A DNA stretch of 64,000 bases from Brachionus plicatilis (lineage: Eukaryota; Rotifera; Eurotatoria; Ploima; Brachionidae). The notes under the pieces are model-generated. The model was given only the letters and a program-made list of their open reading frames with translations, was not told the origin of the DNA and searched no databases. A program made the position numbers and the translations under genes. The stretch lies in the NCBI GenBank assembly GCA_010279815.1, contig QEOQ01000274.1, forward strand, positions 1,203,537 to 1,267,536, in the 5' to 3' direction. Shown here piece by piece: positions 31,938-43,800 of this stretch (its first letter is position 1; every line of letters starts with the position of its first letter).

Positions 31938-33080
31938 TTAGGTTGTTTAATAAGTTTTTTCGTCGATTTTTAAATGAAAAAATCTCATCAAAGATTAAAA
32001 TTTTTTATGCAATGTTGTACATCATTTGAAAGAGCAACTCTTGTTCTTTCAAATGATATATAAGATTATATGTTTGCTTTTTAAATTTCTAAATAATTAA
32101 CTAAATAAAAATGTATGACAAAAAAATGCATATCCGCCATTGCATGTTATTCAAGTTTAACGAAAGAAAAAATGCGACAGAGGCTACCAAATCGATTTGT
32201 TTGGGATGGCGACGACGCTCTGACTGTTCGCACTTGTCAAAATTGGTTTGCTCGATTCAAAGCTGGAGATTTCGACCTCAATGACAAAGAACGCGTTGGG
32301 AGAACCGTCGAAGCTGATGACGCGTATTCGCAAGAGCTTCTTGAGGAAGACCCGAGGCGGTCGACTAGACAGCTCGCTAAAGAGATGTCTGTAACAAATG
32401 GCAGTGTTTGGAATAGATTAAAAGCATTAGGAAAGATCCAAAAGGCCGGTAAATGGGTCCCGCACAAACTCTCAGAAATCAATATTGCGCAACGATTGAG
32501 CATTTGCGTTTCTCTCTTGTCTAGGCAGAAAAAAAAGAGTTTTTTGTGGAAAATCGTAACTGGAGATGAAAAGTGGATCTACTTCGATAACCAGGTCAAC
32601 AAAAAACAATGGATCGACCCTGATCAAGAGCCATTACCTACTCCGAAACGCGTTTGAGTCACGCTTTGAAAACAAAACGGCCACACAGAGTTAAAGGAGA
32701 GCGAAAAGTGATTCTTTTACATGCCACATGTTGCAAAAACGACTCGGAACACGATAGAGAATCTAGGCTGGGAAGTCTTATCTCACCCAGCTTATTCACC
32801 AGACTTAGCTCCTTCAGATTACCATTTGTTCCGATCCATGCAGCACTTCCTCAGTGAAAAAAGTTACTCAGACTTGGAGGAAATCAAAAAAGACATCAGT
32901 CAATATTTCACCTCAAAACCAGCCAGCTTCTACGAGCGAGGGATCAAAATGCTGCCAGAAAGATGGGAGATGTGTATTTCTAGCGAAGGAAATTATTTTA
33001 ATGACTAATTATATTTTATTTTAGTTTTTATAAATAAATAAAGTCTAGAAAAAAATGAAAAAACTTATCAAACAACCTTA
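31938..33080 (+). mobile_element. Defective mariner element
   Basis: Inverted termini TTAGGTTGTTTAATAAGTTT and the complement of TAAGGTTGTTTGATAAGTTT, flanked by TA (31936-31937, 33081-33082). 1,143 bp, about 150 bp shorter than a usual mariner, matching the internal deletion in its transposase. Confidence 0.85.
32115..33008 (+). pseudogene. Mariner transposase, broken
   Basis: The N-terminal half (32115-32657) is open: helix-turn-helix (LTVRTCQNWFARFKAGDFDL, STRQLAKEMSVTNGSVWNRL) and the first catalytic Asp block (IVTGDEKWIYFDN). After KRV a stop follows and a stretch around the middle of the catalytic domain is missing. The second Asp block is damaged by a small deletion (reading resumes at PHVAKTT). 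The last block is intact in another frame (32721-33008: SHPAYSPDLAPSDYHLF). Loss of one catalytic Asp and the frameshifts make it inactive. Confidence 0.88.
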
Positions 33081-34303
33081 TATAATTATAAAATTAAAAG
33101 GAAAAATTAAAAGGAAAATGGAATCTAAAAAAGATTATAAGGAATTTTTTTTAATGGATTTAAATTTGAAAAAAAATTTACATAGCATAAGCTAACATTA
33201 TTTTCAATCTTTTCATCCTATGAGAATTTATGAAAAATTAAAATAAAGCCCATCGACATAATATTTGAAATTCTAAGGTTAGTTTTTAATTTTTTTTATA
33301 AGCCATGGGTTAAAGTGAAAACGAAATTTTAAAAAGTTGGGGTCTAAGGTGTTTTAGGCTTAATCTTATTTATACACCAGAACCTCGAGGTAAATTGCAA
33401 GGATATATGGTAGGTTTTATCCTTCTCCGTAGTTTTTTATGGTATTAAAAAAGATAGGAGTAAGCTTTCCACATCGTTTACAAAGAAATGGGTCCTCAAG
33501 TATCCATTAAATTATGAGTTCGAAAAAGGCACCAAACATAAAACTATCAAAAGGTCTAATAATTGCTAAAAACTTAAGGTTATACCATGGGTTCTTACTT
33601 TATTAAAAAATTACAAATAATAAAAATTTCCATTAAATTAAAAAAAAACATTTTTTTTTCTAATTCAACACAAATTTATTTAAAAAAAAACTAACTTTTT
33701 TAATTTTTTTAATTCACAAAAATGTTTTTTATCGCAACAAAAAATTCATAAAAAATTTTTTTTTAACAAACAAAATATTTATTATTTGATCTTCCTTTTT
33801 TTCGATTTGATTGAATTGGGATATCTATATCCACAGAATCAAAATTCTAAAATGCTTGCACTTGACATTTTTAAGTTAATTTTTAATCAAATAATATTCA
33901 CAACAGATAAACAATAAAAAAAAGATAATAATTAAACAGATAAACTCTCAAATCCTGAACTCTCAAAAACTTAACTTTGAATAAAGAAATAATTTTATTT
34001 TATTCTACTTTTTTATTTAGTTATTTCAACACTCGTTAAAAGTGTCTAAAACCAAAAAGAATGGGATTATTTATAATTTAGTAGTCTTCTTATTGAAATA
34101 AGTGTCATTTTTTTATAATAAGGGATTTTTATTTAATTAAGTTTTAATCTTTGTTTTTATGGATTATTTAATAATTGTAGTATATTCTATTAAAAAATTG
34201 TGTACATGATTTTAATGGGTCTTTTGTTATATCTTATTCATATAATTATTTAAAATTAAATTCAAGCTTAACTTAAAAATACGAAGCCAAATAGATATAA
34301 TTT
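33081..34303. other. AT-rich intergenic DNA
   Basis: 33300-33600 is less AT-biased (GCCATGGGTTAAAGTG and TACCATGGGTTCTTAC), but I see no gene or known repeat. Confidence 0.35.
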
Positions 34304-34974
34304 ACGGGTGTAGAATAAAAAATGACACAAAAGTTTAATTTAATTTTATATAAGAGTGGACAAGACCTTTCTCAATTTTTTTCAAAATTTAAAATCAGGC
34401 TGATCCTAGCTTTAAAATAAATAGAAATTATATCATAAAGTTGAATTTTCGATAAGTTGTTAGTAAAAAATGTACGAAACCATCAAAAAAAATCTGCACA
34501 ACTTTGTAAAAAGTAACTAAAATTTGTCAAAAGCTGAACTTGGATGGCGATTCACTGGTCTTGGATACAAAAAACTACAGAATTATATGTTATATGAATA
34601 TGGTACAGAATTATATGTTAGGTAAAAATAAAGGGTATGTTGCCAAAGAAGTGAATTCAGCAAGCGTACCAAAAGCACGACCAATCGAAGATATTTGGGA
34701 AAATTTGAAAGCTAAAGTTTATGAGGGTGATTGGAAGGCCAAAAATCTTGAGCTTAAGAAATATGGACCCAAAGGTTGTACAAGACCATGCGAAGACTGT
34801 TCGTTCTAGGCTCGATATCATACGTCGATATGGAGTTCAATACCTTAACTGATATTATTTTTCAAAACAGGAGGGTTCAGTTATAAATTTAAACAAAAAA
34901 ATTTAAAGCCTTTGTTAAATAAAAAATTTTTTATGATAAAATTAATTTTGTTCCATTTTTTATTCTACACCCGT
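34304..34974 (+). mobile_element. Tc1-like element, internally deleted
   Basis: Inverted termini ACGGGTGTAGAATAAAAAAT at both ends. A transposase C-terminal fragment at about 34555-34809 reads GYVAKEVNSASVPKARPIED, then IWENLKAKVYEGDWKAKN, the block around the last catalytic acidic residue in Tc1/IS630-type transposases. Everything upstream in the transposase is missing. The TA target duplication is not clean. Confidence 0.75.
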
Positions 34975-35438
34975 TATTAAAGCATAATTTGATTTTTGTT
35001 AAAATATCTAAATCCAATTTCGATACCGTATTTCCTCACTAAATGCCCTATGGGCAATTAAATGAAACACCTTTTAATTTCCATGAGAAATTATGCGAAA
35101 TTTTTGATTTTTTGCAAACATTTTACATTAATACCTTTACCATATTTCAGATAATTTCCAAAGGAAATTAGAATTTAAAAAAATATTGAGTTTCATAGAA
35201 TAATCCATCGGATATTAAGACGTGTTTCCTTTAGTTTCCAGGGGACATTAAGTGAGGAAATACGGTACTTGCTGAAATTTTGGACACTTAGATTTCGAGC
35301 ATTTTTGTGAAGTGTGTACAGCACCTAATTCACAAAACAAGAATTAAAAAACAAAAAAATAATTAAATATTTTTTAAAATTAGATTGATTTTGACTGAAA
35401 TGATCTTGTAGAAAAATATTTTCAAAAATCTTGAAATT
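34975..35438. mobile_element. Spacer with a short MITE, CCGTATTTCCTCACT termini
   Basis: The element spans 35026-35265 (240 bp). Ends CCGTATTTCCTCACTAAATG and CATTAAGTGAGGAAATACGG are inverted and flanked by TA. The rest of the spacer is featureless. Confidence 0.6.
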
Positions 35439-36497
35439 TTATTCTAAATAAAAAAATTTGTCATTTTCACACTTAAAATATTCAGACGATGCCAAATAAA
35501 TTTGGTAAATGAACCATTTGTTGTAATTTTTTTCACATTTCAACTCCCATGCTTTGAGCCTGATTATTCTTCTGGGTATTAATTTGAAAGTGAGTTCGTT
35601 CATTAGGGTTTGATCTTTGCCAATAAATTTTTTGCCATCCATCCATTCGTCATGAAGTCTGTAAAATTCTAGTGTCAAATTCTGAATAGCCGAGTGTGTG
35701 CCGGCAAAAAAGCCACCCTCTATTAAGTCTGCATTAGCCATGCTGTACTCGTTTACTTGACTAAACAAAACTTTATCTCCAATTTTTTGAGAAAGAATTT
35801 GGCAAAAGTCGCTATCAGGCCAGTTGGCAATCTCACCAAGTCGCCAAGCTCCAACATCATTATAAATAAAAAAATTCGAATTATAGGGGTTTTCGTGAGC
35901 GCTTTTATTTGTTAAAAAAATTTTCGAATTCCAAATAGCATAGAGATCTGGGCTGTGAACGTAATTTTCTGGGTCTTGTTGAAATTGTTCAGTCATGTAT
36001 TTTTCGACATAGAATCGGTGCCGCCATTTTTCGATAAGCTTAAAAAAGTCCCAGTGACTTTGGCCTATATAGATTGTGGCGTTTATGTCCAGCGAAACAA
36101 AGTGAGGCTTTAAATTGGCAAATGTTGGTTCATCTGTGTACAAAATCAATGGTGATGTGACACTTTTTAAAAAATTGGCAGTCCATTTTTTGTAACTTCT
36201 AGAGGAGTGCTTGCTTTCACTTAAATCATAATAAATAGAGATAACCGATGTGTGACTAGTTAAAATTTTGGAACCCAATATTTCTTTTCTTATTACCGAA
36301 GATTGATTTCTAATTAATTTAGACTGGAGTTTTGCTTGTTTAAGGCGATACTCAAGTCTTTTTTTCCCATAAACATTGAACAAAATATAAAGAAAAAAAA
36401 GGATGAGAAAAATTTTTTGTAAATTTCTTTTTTGATACATCATAAAGCTAGAAATACGAAACTGAGCGAAGTTATTTAACCATTTCAAATACTTCAT
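35439..36497 (-). CDS. HtrL/YibB-family type II membrane protein
   Basis: Intronless, 352 aa. An N-terminal membrane anchor at about residues 27-44 (KIFLILFFLYILFNVYG) follows a short cytosolic tail. The lumenal domain has HtrL/YibB-family features: VISIYYDLSES...W near the start, PLILYTDEPTFANLKPHF, YAIWNSKIFLTNKSAHENPY, then FFIYNDVGAWR (a DxG-type block resembling the DxD of glycosyltransferases) and IEGGFFAG...DEWM...GKDQTLMNEL. The family is poorly characterised. Fold and topology suggest a Golgi glycosyltransferase, but no activity is established here. Confidence 0.75.
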   Translation of the reverse strand: MKYLKWLNNFAQFRISSFMMYQKRNLQKIFLILFFLYILFNVYGKKRLEYRLKQAKLQSKLIRNQSSVIRKEILGSKILTSHTSVISIYYDLSESKHSSRSYKKWTANFLKSVTSPLILYTDEPTFANLKPHFVSLDINATIYIGQSHWDFFKLIEKWRHRFYVEKYMTEQFQQDPENYVHSPDLYAIWNSKIFLTNKSAHENPYNSNFFIYNDVGAWRLGEIANWPDSDFCQILSQKIGDKVLFSQVNEYSMANADLIEGGFFAGTHSAIQNLTLEFYRLHDEWMDGKKFIGKDQTLMNELTFKLIPRRIIRLKAWELKCEKNYNKWFIYQIYLASSEYFKCENDKFFYLE

Positions 36498-37455
36498 GCA
36501 CTAAATTAAATTTTTTTTCGACCAAAAGGGTCACTCAATTTTCTTTAAAAAATTTGAAAATGAATTTTTTTTTCCAAATGGAAAATAATGAGCTTTTTTG
36601 GGTCCTATTAAAACACAGATACCAAATAACCAATTTTTTATTAATTTTAATATCTCAAGAACAAGACAATATCTCAAAATTTTTAGAAAGCTAGTGAAAT
36701 TCTTTACAATAATATTGTCGTTTAAAATTGGTGGATCAGGTTTTTGAAAATTTTAAAAAATTCAATTTTCAAAAAGCAAACAAAATTTCAAACTTTAAAA
36801 AAAGTGGGGTTTAATGAGATACCCCAAATTCATCAAAAATAGAACGAAGAAAAAAATCAAAGCAAAAAAGGACTATTGTTTATAAAATTAATTAAAATGA
36901 ACCTAAAAATCTAATGAAAATAATATTATAAAAAAAAAATTTGTAAAAAAATATTTGATATATTTTGAAAAGTTTTTTGCCACATTTATTTCAATCAGTG
37001 AACGGACAGACCTTTGACAATGTTCTTTTAGTAATTTTTGAGTATTGCATTAATTATTAGACCCAAATCTAAATTTTTCATTATTAAGCAAGAATAAATT
37101 TTTTCCAAAAAAAATAAAGCAAAATTTCAAATGATCTTGTTAGTATTGTAAAAATATTTTTATTTGAGTTTAGATTTAAGCCCAAAAAAATTATTTAAAT
37201 TTGAATTCAAATTTTAATTATAATTCAATTTATTTTTGAAATTAAAAAAGTAAATAAATTAAGCTTTTATTTGAAAATTCAAATAATACAAATTCTCTTA
37301 GATATTACTCAAACCCTTATTTTGTCTTATTTTTATACTTATTTTTAATTTTTGATATTTTTTGTTGAATGTGATCATTTAACAATCACAATTTTTCTGA
37401 TAAAATAAAACCAAAAAATTACAAAACGAGATTTTTTTTGATTTTTTAACAAATA
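36498..37455. other. AT-rich intergenic DNA
   Basis: Nothing recognised. Confidence 0.4.
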
Positions 37456-38207
37456 CAGTACTGCTATGATAAACTGTTTTTACGTAATTTCACGTAAAAT
37501 TACCGGAAATTACGTAAATTTTTGTAAAAAGTAAAAATTCCAAAAAATACTATTTTTTTGAGAATTTTGACATTTTTTGACTTTTTTAAAATTTTTTGGA
37601 CCTGAATTCGAAAAAAAAGAAATCACTTTTTTTTGAAAAGAAATTACCTAAATCATATAAAATCATTTGAAATCCTTCAATTATATAAATCATTTAAAAA
37701 GGTTTTTATTAGTTATTATTTTCAATTAAAACTTTAAAAATAATTTTAATAAAAATTGAGGTAATTAAAGTGGTTATAGAAATAAATGGAGATTGGTCGA
37801 ATCATCGAATTATATTGGGCTGTGTATAATTGAAAGTTTTTTTTATGTCTTTTTGTTTATTGTTTGTAATTAACTTTTTTAAAATTTGTACCAAATTTAC
37901 TTTTTTTTACTTTTTTTTACTAAAAATTACCAATATTAAATAAAATTTCACTAAAAATCACGTAAAAAAAAGTAATTTCTTTTTTTTCGAATTTAGGTCC
38001 AAAAAATTTTAAAAAAGTCAAAAAATGTCAAAATTCTCAAAAAAAATAGTATTTTTTGGAATTTTTACTTTTTAAAAAAATTTACGTAATTTCCGGTAAT
38101 TTTACGAGAAATTACGTAAAATCCGGTAAATTTACTTTTTTTTACTTTGGTAATTTTACGTAATTTCACATAAAATTACATAAAAACAGTTTATCATAGC
38201 AGTACTG
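37456..38207. mobile_element. Foldback element, ACGTAA family, about 200-bp inverted arms
   Basis: Termini CAGTACTGCTATGATAAACT and its complement, flanked by TA on both sides (37454-37455, 38208-38209). The arms extend at least 180 bp with paired ACGTAA words and matching TCAAAAAATGTCAAAATTCT stretches. The non-repeated centre (about 37650-37960) resembles 1910-1990 in the truncated copy. Confidence 0.8.
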
Positions 38208-38611
38208 TATATTTAAAGTTTATTAAAGTTAATAGAAAACATTTATTTCGATTTATAAAACAAAGTTTTAAAAAAAAAATTTAAAACATCCTTTTCTATC
38301 TGCATAAATTCACTATAAAAGGTTATAAGGACTTTGTTTATTTTTTATTTTTTTCTTCAATTTTCTTCATAAATCTTCTATTTATTTTTTTTAATTCAAT
38401 AAAATTTTATAAAACGTCGAAAATTCGATTTTTTTCGAATAAAACTTCCTTAAACGTTTTTTGGTAATAGAAAATAAAATTGGGTACGACTAAAACATGT
38501 TTGGTAAAAATCACGAAATTCAAAACTCTACTGCTATCTAAATTCCACATTTTTGACTCAAAATTAGTAATTTATTAGCGTGCGCTATTAAATAATTGAG
38601 AAAGAGGGAGA

Positions 38612-39643
38612 GAAAAAAAAAAGGGTGTGGCGGTTTTTGCTTAAAAAAAAGAAAAAAAAGGGTTTTTTCTGCTTTAAATCGTTTCTCATCCGAGGGATCA
38701 ATTATGACCCCACTTTTTTTTTTTTTTTAAATCTAGACAAAATTCTGAACAAATCTATGGTTTTAATTTTTTACTTTATTGCTTTATTTTTCTTAAAAAA
38801 TCTCTTCAAATCATGTGATTTTTAACAGATTTGTGTATTAATATTCAATTGATATTTTTTTTTCTAAATTTTACTAAAAACTTAGTATAAATAAAATTGG
38901 GAATATTATTTCGGCACAATCAATTTCTGATTAGCACAATGAAAAAAACATTCAACACAATTCGATTTCTTCTCAGCACAAAAAATTATATTTAAAAAAA
39001 AAAACATTTAACACAAAAAAATTGTGTTTGAAAATAATTCTTAAAGAAAATTTTTTTTCAACACAAAAATATTTATAAAAAAATTAATTTTTTTTTAATT
39101 TTAAATTTTATTTAATGATATTTATAAGTGGAAGTTAGGTAAATAAATAAATAAAGTAAATTTCGAAGCTTTAAGAAAAGAAATTAAATAAATTAGTCTC
39201 TAGAAAACCATTTCTCCGCATTTTTTGCTTTACCTCATTTAGGTTTATTGACAAATTGGTTCTTTTTTTTAAACAGTTCTTTTAAAGTGTTTTTTCAAAA
39301 AATTCTTTTAATGCCAATAAATGTGCACAATATCCTAATTTAGTGAAAAACTTGCAAGAACATTTCTTACTGTTAAGCTCAACTTTATAACAGTTTCAAT
39401 AAATTTTTTTAAAATTTTCTCATCAAGCTATTAATTTTTGTGTTGAATGCATTTATTTTATTTTTAATTTTTGTGCTAAAAGTATTTTTTTCAAATTTTA
39501 ATTTTTGTGTTGAGAAGAAATCATTTTGTGCTGAGCGTTTTGAAATTGTGTTGAATGGTCATTTTTTTGTGTTGAAAAGGTAGACCCAATAAAATTTGGT
39601 GAAAAATGCCTAAAAATCAAAAACCTCCACACCGTTTTTTTTT
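38612..39643. mobile_element. Probable large foldback element rich in TTGTGTTGA words
   Basis: Ends AAGGGTGTGGCGGTTTTTGC and the complement of AAAACGGTGTGGAGGTTTTT. Inside, the left part carries repeated CAACACAA/CAGCACAA words and the right part TTGTGTTGA/TTGTGCTGA words, as the two arms of a diverged inverted repeat. No coding region or clear target duplication. Confidence 0.4.
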
Positions 39644-40778
39644 CTAAATTACATTAGCATGTAGAGAATTTTATGCTCTTTCAGAATATATATACTTTTT
39701 TAGAATATTTAACTTTTATCTTTGAGATTTTGAGTCTTAAAGAACAACAACTTTTTAAATGGTTTGATATTTTTGGAACCCTGGGTGTTAAAAATTTTTT
39801 TCGTGAACTTTATTTCTAAATTATTTTTTGGGACTTGATAAAATTTTTATTACCATTTTAATTAAAGTTGCGACGGTTATAAAATATAAGTGTTTTTTAA
39901 TTTCGTGTTTTCTTTCTAAAATTAGTTAATAAACTTTACAATTAGTGGTATTTTATTAAAAATTTTTTCGAACTAAATTTCTCTTAATCAATTGATTAAT
40001 GCTTTGAAATTGTATGCTGCAAAAAAATTATGGCCAAAATCTTTGTTGTTTTTCTACATTTCAAATTTTCAGTTTAAAAAATTCACAATTTGATTCATAA
40101 TTATTGGCAATTTGGTGTTTGACAAAAAAACATAGAAATTTTAACAGATGAGAAGTTAACTTTTATTAATTTTGTTCACAAAATTTCAAAAAGTATTTAG
40201 TCCTTTAAAAAAATAATCAAGGACTTTTTAAAAGACATAAAACAATATTGGCTAATAAATAAATAAGGAAATATTTTCCTTTATTAAATAAATTAAAAAT
40301 AATCAAAAACAATTTATTAGGTCGATTTTTTAAATCGAGTACGATGTTGTCAAACGGTTGTGTACTCTAATATCCTTTTTTTTTTAAATTAACTATTTGA
40401 TACAAATAAAAATGAGAAAAAATTACATAATTTAGTTTTTTTTAAAGATTATATTTGAGGCATGAACTTTTTTGTACAAAATTTAAAAGAAATTTTTTGA
40501 AGTGTATCAATTTCTGGGTCTCGGCATCCTTGGTCATGTTTGGTCTTCAATAAAATTATTTACATCTTTTCTCGAACTTTTTTTTTTTTTTAAATAAAAA
40601 TAAAATAATTGAAAAAAAAACCATAGGCTGGTGGTGAACACAAGCCTATTCAAATGTGATAAATAGACACCATAATTTTTTTTTATGTGCTAAAAAATAA
40701 AAACAAAATTTCACCGATAAAAAAATAAAAACAGAAAAACAAGACTAGACTTGGGCTCAAACTTTTTTTTTTTCTAAA
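39644..40778. other. AT-rich DNA downstream of the formin gene
   Basis: Holds the formin 3' UTR next to 40778. Nothing else recognised. Confidence 0.4.
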
Positions 40779-40822
40779 TCAAATTTCATTGTCTTCATCA
40801 TTAAGATTTCTAGTACGACGAA
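40779..40822 (-). CDS. FHOD: FHOD exon: last exon
   Basis: 44 nt giving FRRTRNLNDEDNEI and TGA; it extends the basic end of the DAD. Confidence 0.75.
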
Positions 40823-43800
40823 CTAAAATAAAAAAATTAATTTTTTAATTAAAATAAAATTAAAAAAAATCAATTTTTAATTTAAATAAAATTAAGAAAA
40901 AATTAATTTTTTAATTAAAAAAAATATCTTACATGACTTTCGTTCGCCGTACTTTTTGGTTCGTTTTTTTGGCGGAGGACCCTTGGGTGCAGCGAGTGTT
41001 GACTTGACCAAAAGGTCTACAGTCTCGTCCTCCATCTCTGTATCAGTAGTGAACATTTTACCTTGACCAGGTATGCTTGACGAGTTACGAGTTTCACTTC
41101 CATTCATGCTCGTGTTTATTCCACTGATGGACTGTCTGGTTCGGCCGCGGATGCCGGGCAGGCCGCCCGCGACCGTCGACAAATTGTTCATGCTGCCGTG
41201 AATGTTTCTTGAGCTTGACGAGGTTTTGCTTTCCTCGCCCGGATTCTTAAATATCACTTCCATCATGTTGTTGTCTTCTATTTTGTTAGTGTGATTTATG
41301 TGAGCTGATTTTGGGCCTGAGGTTCGCAGGTAAGCGTTTTCGTTTAGTGACATGTCATTTGTGGAGTTTTCGATGTTTTTGCCAAAGCGGCCGCTGTCTG
41401 TAATGAGCTTTCCGCGTGTTCGGTGCCGTTCCAGATGGTTGGCTCGCTTTTCCTGCTGCTGAAGCAGTCGGTCCCGCACTGTCTTGTACTCGAGTGCAAA
41501 TTCGGATATCAGTTTGCAGAATTCTTTCACTTTGTATTCCATGGCCTGTGATTTTGAGTAGCCCAAGTAGATGAGAAATTTTCGGAAGCTGATAAAATAT
41601 AAATTTTTTTTCAAAAAGTCAAAAAATTAGTGGAAACATACCGATTCATTAATCTGTCATGGACCAGCTTTAGCACTTGGATTCGCTCGGCACAATCGGC
41701 CAAAAAGTCAGATAGCCTGAAAAATTAATTTAAAAACATCATTTTATTAAATTTCTTTAAAAAACTAATTAGAAAATTAAATAAATAATGTAATTCCGCA
41801 CCAGCATTAATTTGTTTTTGTTTAAAAAAAATTATTTTGGAAAAATTGAACTTTTTAAAATTAAAAAAAAAAATTTTTTTTAAATTGAAAATTTTTAAAC
41901 GTGTTTTTGATAATTGAAAAATAAAATAATTATTTAATAATTTTAGAATTAAAATTTCAAAAAGAAGAAGACTCAATTTTTCCGATTTATTTTAAAACAG
42001 AACTAAAAAAATAATTTTAGATTATTGAAAATGACAATTCAAACTATTTAAGCTTGAATTCTTGATGTTAATTTTTATTTACTACTCTATTTCTTAATTT
42101 TTTTTAATATTTTTTGCTATAAAATTGGCTTTGATCTAATAAAAATTTAAACTTTGAAATAATTTTTAAAAGGTCTTTTGAACAGGCAATAGTTTTTTCT
42201 TTTAAACAAAATTGAAGGTCTGTTGTCTTTGTATTAATATTATATTGGTATAAAATGTTGAGTAATTAAAGTGACAAAATAATTTTTTTTTGTTTAATTA
42301 CAAATTTTTATTTTTGTAAATTTCTCAATTTTTTTAAAGTCATCCTCCGACAACAATAACTAGAACTATGTTCAATTGAAAAAAAAATAGCAAATCTAGT
42401 TCAGGATGGTAAGTTTTTTTAATTAAAATTTGCTAAAATGGGTTGATATTTTGTTTACATTTAAAATTAAAAATTAAAATTTTTACTGATAAAATAAAAT
42501 AAAAATTAAAAAAATAAGTGGAATTGATTCCAGTTTGAATTAAAAAAGAAAACAATTAAACAAAGAAATTTAAATCATCGTAAAATTTGTTAATTTTAAT
42601 TTATTTTAAAAATTTAATTTTTAAATCAAAAAATTTAGAATTTAATTATCTTAGATGGCCAATAAATTTTCCTCAAATTAAAAATTAAACAAAATATTTA
42701 TTCCAAGAACCAATACTTGACAGGAGACATCTGGCCAATTTTCCGACAAAAACATCAAGAAAATTATTTGAATTATGTCTTGGAATCTATTTAAAATTTT
42801 TTTTATTAAAAAAATAGTCAAATGAAAAGATTTAATTCCAAAAAATTGACAGAAATTTTTAATTCTAACAAAAGAAAATTTTAATTTTATTTTATGAAAA
42901 AAAAAATTTGATCATTATGTGTGAAATTAAATAACATGCTTTTTAAAAACATGAATGAAATGAGCCAATTTTTTTAAATTAAAAATTTAAAAAATTATTT
43001 TTAATTTAATTTAAAACTTGAATTAAATAAATAAAAAAAATATAAAATTATTCTCATTTCCGAACTGAATTTTTCTCAAAGTAAAGATCACTAAAACTTA
43101 AAATTATTAAAATTAATTTACCAACAGGGTATAGCTTAAAAAAGTGCGGAATTACGATTTTTGTTAGCAGTTAAAATCGGTTTAGAATTGTTAGAATTGT
43201 TTAGACGCGACTTAAAAAAAAATACTTTGAAGTTTCATCATTCCTATGATTGTAAAAACTAAGTGATCCAAAACACAAGTGAAAGAAGAGAATATTTGAG
43301 AGAAAAATTTATTTCCGAGATCTTACTTGTTTCTTAGAAATGTGGAGCTGTCATGTTTGGCAATGGCGCGCAAATTGTCCCATGATAGTTGACAATCACT
43401 TTCCAATTTTTTAATCTTGCGGCTAATTTCGTCCCAATCGGCTTTAGAGCAGCGACTAATGCCACCTAAATCCGCGTACAAATCAGTGGTGTCCGAGCAT
43501 TTTTCAAGTATTATGGAGCAAAGATGCTGCAATAGTGAATGCTTGTTGACGGTGTCTTTCACTTCGGGCACTCTGGACAAATAGTCCAGTTGGAAGCCTC
43601 TGGCGTCACATGAATTCAAAAAATTTCCAATCTCTCTCAAAGTGCGTATTATGTCCTTGAATGTTTTGCTTTTTTTGAGTTCTTCCATGCCAAGTTTAAG
43701 ATCAAACAAATGCTCGGCAATCTCTGTTTCAATTGTTTCAAAGTCAAGCTTGAACAACCACAATTCCAGTCTGGCTTTGATTTCACTTATCGAGGACAGA

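Noticed and set aside
38625..38825. 66-codon Lys/Phe-rich frame
   Set aside because: Low-complexity translation of poly-A/T inside a foldback element.
41725..41976. 83-codon minus-strand frame next to the short FH2 exon
   Set aside because: AT-rich intron translation without conserved features.
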